64,000 nucleotides of DNA, from positions 372,001 through 436,000 of the forward strand of contig DAIPMW010000001.1 in assembly GCA_036768475.1 (NCBI GenBank), read 5' to 3'. The notes beneath the pieces are model-generated. The model was not told the origin of the DNA and did no database searches. It saw only the letters and a program-made list of their open reading frames with translations. The position numbers and the translations under genes are program-made. The stretch is from JAEUMD01 sp036768475 (lineage in GTDB: Bacteria; Pseudomonadota; Alphaproteobacteria; Rhizobiales; Hyphomicrobiaceae). Below, piece by piece: positions 17,134 to 27,229 of this stretch. The stretch's first letter is position 1. Each line of letters begins with the position of its first letter.

Positions 17134-17201
17134 CAAATGGTTCTTTCCCGCCTTGCCTTCACTGAACGACTGCTGTGCCCTTTGGCCTTCAAACTCATGC
17201 C

Positions 17202-18086
17202 TCAAGCCTTTTCAAGCTCCTTGATGGCCTCTGCGATCGATACCGTTCGCTGCGCCATCACCATATGGAGGCGCTCGACCATCTTTCCTTCGACTGTGAT
17301 GACGCCGAGCTTCTCATTTTCCGGACGGGCAAACTCGGCAATGATCTTGCGAGACCACGCGACCTCGGAGTCGGAGGGAGAAAACGTCTCGTTGGCGATC
17401 GCGACCTGGCTCGGGTGAATGAGCGTCTTACCATCCATGCCCAGCGTGCGACCATGCTCGGCCTCGGCGCGGAAGCCCACCTCGTCCTTGAAATCGTTAT
17501 AGACGCCATCGAGCACGTCGAGACCGTAGGCACGAGCCGCGACGATCGTCATCGACAGCCAGGGTACGACAGCAAAGCGATCCTTGTAGGCGCGGGCGTG
17601 ACTCTCCTTGAGCAGGTCATTGGTGCCCATGACCATGCAGGTGAGGCGATGCTCGCGCTCGATGCCGGCCATGGCAATCTCGCGCACATTGAGGATCGAC
17701 ATGGGTGTTTCCATCATCGCCCAGATCTTGGTCTTCTCAGGGGCGTGCGCGGCCGTCAGAACCTTGGCGGCGGAGATGATGTCGCCGGGCCGGCCAACCT
17801 TCGGCACCAGAATCGCATCGGGCGCAGCCCTGGAAGCGGCGAACAGGTCATCGGCGCCCCAAGGCGTCTCAAGGCCATTGACGCGGATGATCAGCTCGCG
17901 CTTCCCGTAGCCACCGCTTGCCACTGCAGCACACACCTTTTCGCGGGCGGCAATCTTGGCATCTGGCGCGACAGCGTCCTCCAGGTCGAGGATCAGCGCG
18001 TCGGCAGGGATGGTCTTTGCCTTCTCGAGTGCGCGCTCGTTGGAGCCAGGCATGTAAAGGACGCTTCGGCGCGGACGGACCGTCAT
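17202..18086 (-). CDS. CitE/HpcH-family CoA ester lyase (malyl-CoA thioesterase-like)
   Basis: A 294-aa TIM-barrel CoA ester lyase. RSVLYMPGSNERALEKAK, LILDLEDAVAPD (metal-binding Glu/Asp), VNGLETPWGADDL, ILVPKVGRPGD, MVMGTNDLLKE and GRTLGMDGKTLIHPSQV are visible. It resembles the Mcl2 (3S)-malyl-CoA thioesterase of Rhodobacter more than Mcl1, especially in GVYNDFKDEVGFRAE. In the ethylmalonyl-CoA pathway these enzymes cleave beta-methylmalyl-CoA or hydrolyse malyl-CoA to malate. Which reaction applies cannot be settled by eye. Adjacent to mch in the same direction; pdxY is divergent. Confidence 0.85.
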   Translation of the reverse strand: MTVRPRRSVLYMPGSNERALEKAKTIPADALILDLEDAVAPDAKIAAREKVCAAVASGGYGKRELIIRVNGLETPWGADDLFAASRAAPDAILVPKVGRPGDIISAAKVLTAAHAPEKTKIWAMMETPMSILNVREIAMAGIEREHRLTCMVMGTNDLLKESHARAYKDRFAVVPWLSMTIVAARAYGLDVLDGVYNDFKDEVGFRAEAEHGRTLGMDGKTLIHPSQVAIANETFSPSDSEVAWSRKIIAEFARPENEKLGVITVEGKMVERLHMVMAQRTVSIAEAIKELEKA

Positions 18087-18287
18087 ATTCTTGGCACCTC
18101 TTGGCTGTGGCGGCGCGCCGGGGCTGGCCGCAGGCAGATCGGGGCGATATTTTGCGGCGCAACACTAATCGCCCGACCCCGAAATACAAGCCCACCAATG
18201 TTGGGTTATGCTCATTGCGCCCGATTGTTCGTCCAAAGGGCATTCGTCCGATCATCCGAACAGCTCCCTCACCAGAGCGCACCCAAC

Positions 18288-19139
18288 ATGGCTCGAATCC
18301 TTGCGATCTCCTCCTATGTCGCCTCCGGACACGTTGGCCTTTCGGCCATCGTCCCGGCACTGCAGGCGCTCGGCCACGAAGTCATCGCGGTGCCGACCGT
18401 CGTGCTCTCCTGCCACTACGGTCACGTTCACGTCGGCGGTATTGCGGTGGATGCGGCCGGCCTGGACAGCATGCTCTCGGCAATTCGGGCCAATGGCGTG
18501 CTCGACGAGACGGACGCGATCCTGACCGGCTACTTGCCCGGCGCGGCCGCAGTGGCGCGTGTTGCCGAGGAGCTGGAGCGGATTGCCGATCATCGCCCGG
18601 AGGCGCTCTACCTGTGCGATCCGGTGCTAGGTGACGATCCCAAAGGGCTCTACGTCCAGTCTGACGTCGCCGCCGCGGTCCGAGACCGCCTGGTGCCGCT
18701 TGCCGACATCATAACGCCCAACCGCTTCGAGCTGAGCTGGCTCACACAGACCGATGTGCGCAATGGCGTGGATGCGGACCGCGCCGCCGACGCAACCGGC
18801 GCTGAGCTTCTCGCGATCACGTCCGTGCCCGCCGGCGAGGGATTCATTGCCAACGTTTCAAGCGATGCAGACGATGCGCTGATGTGCGCGGCGGCGCGCC
18901 TGGAACACGTACCTCATGGCACCGGCGATCTCTTCGCAGCTTTGCTGCTGGGCCACCTTCTATCGGGTCACGCGCACGCCCAAGCGATGGCGCGAGCATC
19001 GGCTGGCGTGCAAATCGTCATCAGCGAAAGTATGGGGTCGGACGAGTTACGGCTCGTATCCAGTCTTGGACGTGCCGTCACCGCTGCCCCGGCCGAACTG
19101 GTGCCGGTTTACGATGAAAGCGGGCCGGCCGGATTGTGA
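18288..19139 (+). CDS. pdxY: Pyridoxal kinase-family protein (PdxY-like)
   Basis: A 283-aa ribokinase-fold kinase that phosphorylates pyridoxal to PLP in the B6 salvage pathway. The N-terminus ARILAISSYVASGHVGLSAIVPALQALGHEV, the LCDPVLGDD segment, ITPNRFELSWLT and the catalytic HGTGDLFAALLLGHLL (anion hole GTGD with catalytic Asp) are all present. ATG at 18288 marks the start; the open frame upstream overlaps the minus-strand gene and is not coding. It is divergent from the CoA lyase gene. Confidence 0.88.
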   Translation: MARILAISSYVASGHVGLSAIVPALQALGHEVIAVPTVVLSCHYGHVHVGGIAVDAAGLDSMLSAIRANGVLDETDAILTGYLPGAAAVARVAEELERIADHRPEALYLCDPVLGDDPKGLYVQSDVAAAVRDRLVPLADIITPNRFELSWLTQTDVRNGVDADRAADATGAELLAITSVPAGEGFIANVSSDADDALMCAAARLEHVPHGTGDLFAALLLGHLLSGHAHAQAMARASAGVQIVISESMGSDELRLVSSLGRAVTAAPAELVPVYDESGPAGL

Positions 19140-19240
19140 GCCTGCACGCGGCCCCGAACGCGCGAGGTCATCTCGACTCCGAAGCTGGGCTCGGCTAACC
19201 ATTTCGCACCGCAGCCATAACAAGAGGCACCGTCAAGCCC

Positions 19241-19879
19241 ATGACCCAGTTTCCCGAGCACCTGTCGGACCGGTACCTTCGCTTCAAGTTCCGGCACTTC
19301 ACGCCCAACATGGACCGTTACGAGGAGCTTGCCACGCATGGGCAGCATCCCGACGTCATGGTCGTCTCGTGCTGCGACAGCCGTGTCGATCCAGAGACGA
19401 TCTTCTCGGCGATGCCCGGAGAGCTGTTCGTCATGCGCAATGTGGCGAACCTTATTCCACCCTATGAATCGGACGGCAGGTTCCATGGTGTCTCGGCAGC
19501 GCTGGAATTTGCGCTTTTGAACCTCAGGGTGAAGCACATCGTCGTGATGGGCCATGCGGGTTGCGGGGGTGTCAAAGCCGCGCTGGAGCAGACCGCGGCG
19601 AAGCAGACGGATGCGCTGTTCATCTCAAAGTGGATGTCCATGCTGGATGACGCGCGCCTTGCTGTCCTTTCCAAACACCAGAGCCGTACCGCTGCGGACC
19701 GCCTGAGAGCGCTGGAACTTGAAGGCATCAAGACGTCTTTGAAGAATCTGCGCACGTTTCCGTGCATTCAGACACTTGAGGGCAAAGGTAAAGTGTCATT
19801 GCATGGCGCTTATTTCGATATCGCATCAGGCACGCTTTCGGTGCTGAACCAGCTCACCGGCGAATACTACGAGCTATAA
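19241..19879 (+). CDS. Beta-class carbonic anhydrase
   Basis: A 212-aa zinc enzyme interconverting CO2 and bicarbonate. The zinc ligands are Cys44 in SCCDSRVDP with the Asp46-Arg48 dyad, and His105 and Cys108 in VVMGHAGCGGVKAAL. The RNVANLIPPYE segment is typical of the plant-type/CynT subgroup. It stands alone about 100 bp after pdxY in the same direction. Bicarbonate supply fits the carboxylation steps of the ethylmalonyl-CoA pathway, but that link is only inference from location. Confidence 0.93.
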   Translation: MTQFPEHLSDRYLRFKFRHFTPNMDRYEELATHGQHPDVMVVSCCDSRVDPETIFSAMPGELFVMRNVANLIPPYESDGRFHGVSAALEFALLNLRVKHIVVMGHAGCGGVKAALEQTAAKQTDALFISKWMSMLDDARLAVLSKHQSRTAADRLRALELEGIKTSLKNLRTFPCIQTLEGKGKVSLHGAYFDIASGTLSVLNQLTGEYYEL

Positions 19880-19958
19880 CGCTCATCAGCAGCCGAGCAA
19901 CGGCTGCCGGTTTTGTGCCTTGAAAAGCCCGCGGACCGGATGCTGCGATGGCACCGCG

Positions 19959-20594
19959 TCAACTGGCGGGTTTCGCCTCGTTCCGCGCCTTCTCGATTGC
20001 AGGGATCACTTTCTCCTCAAGTGATTCCTTCGAGATGGGGCCGACGTGCTTATAGACAATGCGGCCCTTGGCGTCGACGACGAAGCTCTCGGGCATACCA
20101 TAAACGCCCCACTCGATAGCGCCGCGCCCCAGTGGATCGACACCGACCGCTTTGTAGGGATTACCATAGCGGCCGATGAAGCGGCGCGCGGCGGCGGGAT
20201 CGTCCTTATAGTTGATGCCGAAAATGGGAATGCTGGTGCGCTTGGCCAACTCGATCAGCATCGGGTGCTCCTGCACGCACGGTATGCACCACGACGCCCA
20301 GAAGTTGACGAGCTTTACCTCGCCACCCGACAGATCTGCGGCCGTGAAACCGGGCACGGATCGATCTGCGCTCTTCAATCCTTCGAGCGGTGCGAAATCA
20401 ATTTTCGGTACGGGACGCCCGATCAACGCCGAAGGCAGCTTGGAGGGGTCGCCGGAGAAAAGCGCAAATGCGAACATGATGGCGAGGCCGAAGAACATGG
20501 CCACGGGCAGCACGACCCAGCCGGAACGGCGCGGTTTGTCATTGTCCTGGAGTGTCGACTTGGCGGATGCGGCGCCTGGCTGCTCGCGGCTCAT
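19959..20594 (-). CDS. ccmG: Cytochrome c biogenesis thiol:disulfide oxidoreductase CcmG/DsbE
   Basis: A 211-aa membrane-anchored thioredoxin-fold protein. One N-terminal transmembrane segment (about 27-47) is followed by a periplasmic domain with active-site CIPC (Cys103-Cys106) in NFWASWCIPCVQEH. GVYGMPESFVVDAKGRIVYKHVG is the conserved cis-Pro region. CcmG reduces the haem-binding cysteines of apocytochrome c. It is the last gene of ccmABCDG on the minus strand, 66 nt after ccmD. Confidence 0.95.
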   Translation of the reverse strand: MSREQPGAASAKSTLQDNDKPRRSGWVVLPVAMFFGLAIMFAFALFSGDPSKLPSALIGRPVPKIDFAPLEGLKSADRSVPGFTAADLSGGEVKLVNFWASWCIPCVQEHPMLIELAKRTSIPIFGINYKDDPAAARRFIGRYGNPYKAVGVDPLGRGAIEWGVYGMPESFVVDAKGRIVYKHVGPISKESLEEKVIPAIEKARNEAKPAS

Positions 20595-20660
20595 GCGGTT
20601 TTCCGTTCCTCGTTCTTCTTTTTCGTTTTTGCTGTCGCCGTAACGCTCATGCGCTGGCTA

Positions 20661-20822
20661 TCAGTGCCTCGACCGGCGGCGGACGCCCCGGCTTTCGAGA
20701 TCCTCCAGAAGCCGGCGTTGGCGGCGGCCGTCCCAGAGCAGCCAGACGACGAGCAGAAACAGTACAATGGCGACCGCGGCATAGGACGCCCAGATGAATG
20801 ACGCGTGCGGTCCGAGATCCAT
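20661..20822 (-). CDS. ccmD: Haem exporter protein CcmD (small membrane protein)
   Basis: A 53-aa ORF read from the minus strand. It begins MDLGPHASFIWASYAAVAIV, has one transmembrane helix (about residues 8-30), and ends in an arginine-rich cytoplasmic tail containing WDGRRQRRLLEDLESRG. This is the CcmD pattern: PHASFIW-x-SY then a hydrophobic helix and basic tail. CcmD stabilises the CcmABC-CcmE haem-handover complex. It lies between ccmC (24 nt upstream) and ccmG (66 nt downstream), exactly where ccmD is expected. Its size makes it easy to miss. Confidence 0.93.
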   Translation of the reverse strand: MDLGPHASFIWASYAAVAIVLFLLVVWLLWDGRRQRRLLEDLESRGVRRRSRH

Positions 20823-20846
20823 GGCCCTTCCTTTGTCTTTTCGTTC

Positions 20847-21635
20847 TCAGCCAGCGGAACCGGTAGTCACTTCGCGACCACGCGCCGCCTGCTCCACCTC
20901 GGCCATGCGCAGCGCCTTCACGCGGCGACGCAGCACCTCGTTGCGCATGCCCTTCATGTGGAGCGCCAGGAAGAGCAGCGAGAAGCCAACTGCGTTCACC
21001 AACAGCGGGATCAGGATCGAGGGATGGATGGCGGGGCCGTCGAGCTTCACCACGCTGGCAGGCTGATGCAGCGTGTTCCACCAATCGACCGAGAATTTTA
21101 TGACCGGCAGGATGACGACACCCGCCAGGCCCAGAACCGCAGTCTGTTTGGCGGCCAACGCTTCATCCTCGAGCGACGAGCGCAATGCCATCAGTCCCAG
21201 GTAAAGGAAGAACAGGATCAGCACTGACGTGAGGCGAGCGTCCCAGACCCAATACGTGCCCCACATCGGCTTGCCCCACAGCGATCCCGTGATCAGAGCA
21301 AGCAAGGTAAACGCCGCGCCGATCGGGGCCGCCGCCTTGGCCGAGACGTCCGCCAGGGGGTGGCGAAACACCAGCAAGCCAAAGCTCGATATCGCGATCA
21401 TCAGGTAACCCATCATGCCAAGCCAGGCAGAGGGCACGTGGATGAACATGATCTTGACCGTCTCGCCCTGCTGGTAATCGGGCGGCGCAACGAAGAACGT
21501 CAGGTACAGGCCATAGACGATGACGGCGGCCGCTGCGGCTGTCAGCCACGGCAATATCTTGCCCGAAAGCGCCATGAAGCGTGTCGGGTTGGCAAGGCGC
21601 TGGGTCCAGCTCTGCGCGGCGGTATCGGTCGTCAT
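20847..21635 (-). CDS. ccmC: Haem exporter protein CcmC
   Basis: A 262-aa polytopic membrane protein of the haem-handling family. Six membrane spans are visible, with the tryptophan-rich WGTYWVWDARLTS loop and flanking histidines (FIHVPSAWLG and the later NTLHQPASV). CcmC loads haem on CcmE in the periplasm. It follows ccmB by about 90 nt and precedes ccmD. Confidence 0.95.
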   Translation of the reverse strand: MTTDTAAQSWTQRLANPTRFMALSGKILPWLTAAAAAVIVYGLYLTFFVAPPDYQQGETVKIMFIHVPSAWLGMMGYLMIAISSFGLLVFRHPLADVSAKAAAPIGAAFTLLALITGSLWGKPMWGTYWVWDARLTSVLILFFLYLGLMALRSSLEDEALAAKQTAVLGLAGVVILPVIKFSVDWWNTLHQPASVVKLDGPAIHPSILIPLLVNAVGFSLLFLALHMKGMRNEVLRRRVKALRMAEVEQAARGREVTTGSAG

Positions 21636-21724
21636 GGGATTGATGTATGTCCTTTAGCGATAAAGCGCAATTTGCCTGTCGTCGCAGTGCGCGGCGGCAT
21701 CTGCCCGGGGCTCAACGGCGCCGG

Positions 21725-22393
21725 CTATTGCATGTGCTGGCGCAGCGCAGCGGCGGCGGCCACCGGGCCCAGCACCATCGAAACCAGTGATATCGCCGAC
21801 AGGATCAGAAACGACGCCTGAAAACCCTGCGGTGACATCAGTGCCGCACTGATGGCCGTAATGCCGAATATCAGCGTCGGCACATAAAACGGCAGGACCA
21901 GCAAGGCCAGAAGAAGGCCACCTCGCCGCGTTTTGAGGGTCAGGGCGGCGCCAATTGCGCCCAGAAAACTAATCGCTGGTGTTCCGGCAAACATCGTGGC
22001 GATCACCAGTGGGTAGGCGCGGGCCTCCAGATTCAGGAGAATGCCGAGAATCGGGGCCATCAGCGCCAACGGAATCCCGGTCGAGATCCAGTGGGCCAGA
22101 GCCTTGGAGGCAGCGACCATTTCCAGCGGCAGCGACCCCAGCGCCAAAATATCAAGCGAGCCGTCGTCGTGGTCGGCCTCGAAAATCCGGGGCAGTGACA
22201 AGAGTGCAGCCAGCAGCAAGGCGACCCACAGGACGCCCGGTGCGATGCGCGTCAACAGGTTGAGGTCGGGGCCGAGGCCGAGCGGCATCAGCGTGACGAC
22301 GATCAAATAAAAACCCAGCGCAGTACCGAGCGCGCCGCCTTCGCGCACCGCCAGCAGCAAGTCACGCTTCAGGAGGGTGACGAAGCCGCTCAT
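21725..22393 (-). CDS. ccmB: Haem exporter protein CcmB
   Basis: A 222-aa ABC permease with six hydrophobic segments. The N-terminus FVTLLKRDLLLAVREGGALGTALGFYLIV and the EADHDDGSLD-LALGSLPLE region are typical of CcmB. It overlaps ccmA by 4 nt (ATGA). With CcmA it forms the transporter that releases haem-loaded CcmE. Confidence 0.94.
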   Translation of the reverse strand: MSGFVTLLKRDLLLAVREGGALGTALGFYLIVVTLMPLGLGPDLNLLTRIAPGVLWVALLLAALLSLPRIFEADHDDGSLDILALGSLPLEMVAASKALAHWISTGIPLALMAPILGILLNLEARAYPLVIATMFAGTPAISFLGAIGAALTLKTRRGGLLLALLVLPFYVPTLIFGITAISAALMSPQGFQASFLILSAISLVSMVLGPVAAAAALRQHMQ

Positions 22394-23085
22394 GGAGCCG
22401 CACTCCCATCTGCCGCGGCTGTGATCTGCTCGCCCAGCCGCAACTCGCGCGCCTTCGCAAGGCCCAACGGCAGATGTGTTGCAGCCACCACCAGCCCGCC
22501 GGCGGCCACATGCGCGTCGATCAATCCGGCGAGCAGGCCGGTGGAACGCGCATCGAGCGAGACGGTCGGCTCATCCAGCAGCCAAACCGGGCGCTCGGCG
22601 ACGAGGAGCCGTGCAAGCCCTAGGCGGCGCTTCTGTCCGGCCGACAGATAGCCCGCCGGAATGTCGGCCAGCGGGTCGATCTCGAACCGCTCCAGCGCCG
22701 ACCAGAGCCGATCATGCAGGGCTTCCCTCGCCGTGCCGGTTTTACCCAGATAGGCCTGCCAGAAGCGGAGGTTCTCAAGAACCGTGAGGCCTGCCTTGTT
22801 GGAATCAAGGTGACCGACGTAGTGGCAGGCCTGGCGCATGTCACGCTCCCGATCCCATCCTTCCAGGGTGATCGCGCCCGATAGCGGCTCCAGATAGCCG
22901 GCGAGCGTGCGGATGAGCGTGGTCTTTCCGGCGCCATTGCGCCCGGTCAGCAATAGCGCCTCGCCCGAAGATATTTCGAACGACAGGCCATCGATAATGC
23001 GGCGGCCCGCGCGGGCGACGACCAAATCTCGGATTTGAAGCTGCACGGAGCCCAATCTGCCTGCGTCTGTCCGGTTTCGGGGCAT
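22390..23085 (-). CDS. ccmA: Haem exporter ATP-binding protein CcmA
   Basis: A 231-aa ABC ATPase. Walker A is LLLTGRNGAGKTTLIRTLAG, the signature is LSAGQKRRLGLARLL, Walker B is VWLLDEPTVSLD, and the H-loop is VVAATH. HYVGHLDSNKAGLTVLENLRFW is the CcmA-type Q-loop region. First gene of ccmABCDG; it is divergent from acnA across 336 bp. The first 14 residues exceed the usual CcmA start, so an internal GTG start is possible. Confidence 0.94.
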   Translation of the reverse strand: MPRNRTDAGRLGSVQLQIRDLVVARAGRRIIDGLSFEISSGEALLLTGRNGAGKTTLIRTLAGYLEPLSGAITLEGWDRERDMRQACHYVGHLDSNKAGLTVLENLRFWQAYLGKTGTAREALHDRLWSALERFEIDPLADIPAGYLSAGQKRRLGLARLLVAERPVWLLDEPTVSLDARSTGLLAGLIDAHVAAGGLVVAATHLPLGLAKARELRLGEQITAAADGSAAP

Positions 23086-23421
23086 GCCGTGCCCATCGTG
23101 ATCGCCTCACCCAGTGGAAACCCCCTGCCAATCCGGAAGTTTAGTGGCCGTGCGGGCGACCGGGCTATATAAGTGTCCCGCTCCCACTGACGCCAGCGCA
23201 AAAAAGCGGGGCGGTTATGGTTTGGCGGGCCGAACTCGGCCCGATTGTGCCAATCGGTTATGACCCATCCGCCGGCACACCGGCGGCGCGGCAAGGTTCA
23301 GGGGCGGAGAGCCTTCGGTGCAAGCCATGACCGGCTGTGCATCAGGCCGTTGCGTGCCATCGCCGCACGTTCCGTCCTTGCCCCTTTCATTCAAGCCTGA
23401 TCCTGTCCTGGAGGTCCGACC
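23086..23421. promoter_or_regulatory. Divergent ccmA / acnA intergenic region
   Basis: 336 bp between two divergent genes, so it should carry both promoters. A short palindrome (GCCGAACTCGGC, 23228-23239) and a stem CCGCCGG/CCGGCGG near 23270-23287 are visible. A TATATAAG stretch lies near 23166. No riboswitch or named operator was recognised. Confidence 0.4.
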
Positions 23422-26136
<2,715 letters not shown>

Positions 26137-26339
26137 GCGAGACTTGAACTTGACAACCGGGCTGAAGAGCCCAGCGCGAGCGGCTGCCCCCACCGGCGGC
26201 CGCTCATTTGTTCCGGCAGGCGACGCTGCGCACGGTTCCGATTCGTTAACCCACCTCGGCATAACCCATTCGTGACTCGTATTTGACATGGGCTGCGTCC
26301 ATGTAATGATCATTGCGTGAAACTCCCTGTGGGAAGCCG

Positions 26340-27191
26340 ATGTGGCGGTTGTTACGAGATTCGAGACAGAGCTTGGCGTCAGCCTCCTCAAGATCCTTCA
26401 CGCGCGTATTTCGAAAGGGCTTCATCGCCGTGGTGCTTGCTGCGGCCGCGCCATTTGCGGCGGCTCTCGCGCAGCAGCCTGCACCGGCGGCGGACCCACA
26501 AGCGGGGCTCGGGCCTGATGGCGCGCCGGTGCCTGTTTCGGCGGTGATCGAATTGTTCACGAGCCAGGGCTGCTCAGCGTGTCCGCCGGCGGACCATCTG
26601 CTGGAAAGTTATGCCAACCGCAGCGACGTCATGGCCTTGTCACTGCCAGTCGACTATTGGGATTATCTGGGCTGGAAGGACACGCTCGCATCGGCGAAGA
26701 ATTCAGAGCGCCAACGGTCATATGCAAAATCGCGCGGCGATGGCGCGGTCTATACGCCTCAAATCGTTGTCAACGGGATGGGCCACGCCGTCGGCTCGGA
26801 CCGCTCGCAGATTGAAAGGCAGATTGCTAAAACCGCGATGGCGTTTGCGGAAAAGCGCGTGCCGATGCGCTTCTGGCGCACGTCGAGCATGATCATCGTC
26901 GAAGTCGCTTCGAAATCCAAAAACGCCGTGGCCGAACAGGCTACGGTCTGGCTCGCCCCGATCGAGGATGTGGTCGAGGTCGAGATCCAGCGCGGCGAGA
27001 ATCTCGGCAAGACGCTCAAGTACTACAACGTCGTCCACGAGCTGGCACCGATCGGTGTTTGGACCGGCACGGCCATGCGCATCCAGATTGCCGCGCAACC
27101 GTTCATCAAGCCCGGCAACATGCGATACGCCGTGTTGCTGCAAGAGGGCACGACGGGCCCTATCATCGGGGCGGCATGGCTTGGGCTGTGA
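26340..27191 (+). CDS. Secreted DUF1223 protein (thioredoxin-like fold)
   Basis: A 283-aa DUF1223-family protein. A long N-terminal leader with a hydrophobic core (FIAVVLAAAAPFAAALAQQ) suggests export. The conserved start VSAVIELFTSQGCSACPPAD carries a CxxC motif like thioredoxins; LPVDYWDYLGWKDTLAS and YTPQIVVNGMGHAVGSDR are family hallmarks. Function is unknown; the CxxC suggests periplasmic redox or metal binding. ATG at 26340 follows GGGAAG; a TTG 9 codons earlier is also open. Confidence 0.82.
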   Translation: MWRLLRDSRQSLASASSRSFTRVFRKGFIAVVLAAAAPFAAALAQQPAPAADPQAGLGPDGAPVPVSAVIELFTSQGCSACPPADHLLESYANRSDVMALSLPVDYWDYLGWKDTLASAKNSERQRSYAKSRGDGAVYTPQIVVNGMGHAVGSDRSQIERQIAKTAMAFAEKRVPMRFWRTSSMIIVEVASKSKNAVAEQATVWLAPIEDVVEVEIQRGENLGKTLKYYNVVHELAPIGVWTGTAMRIQIAAQPFIKPGNMRYAVLLQEGTTGPIIGAAWLGL

Positions 27192-27229
27192 CGAGGCGAG
27201 ACGGGCGCTGAGGGAAGCGCGCCGCAATC

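Noticed and set aside
17175..18287. N-terminal extension of the pdxY frame by 371 codons
   Set aside because: It overlaps the malyl-CoA lyase-like gene on the other strand and shows no conserved sequence. The kinase fold begins exactly at ATG 18288.
23086..23421. Possible riboswitch or iron-responsive leader before acnA
   Set aside because: Small palindromes exist, but no known aptamer core or regulator site could be matched.
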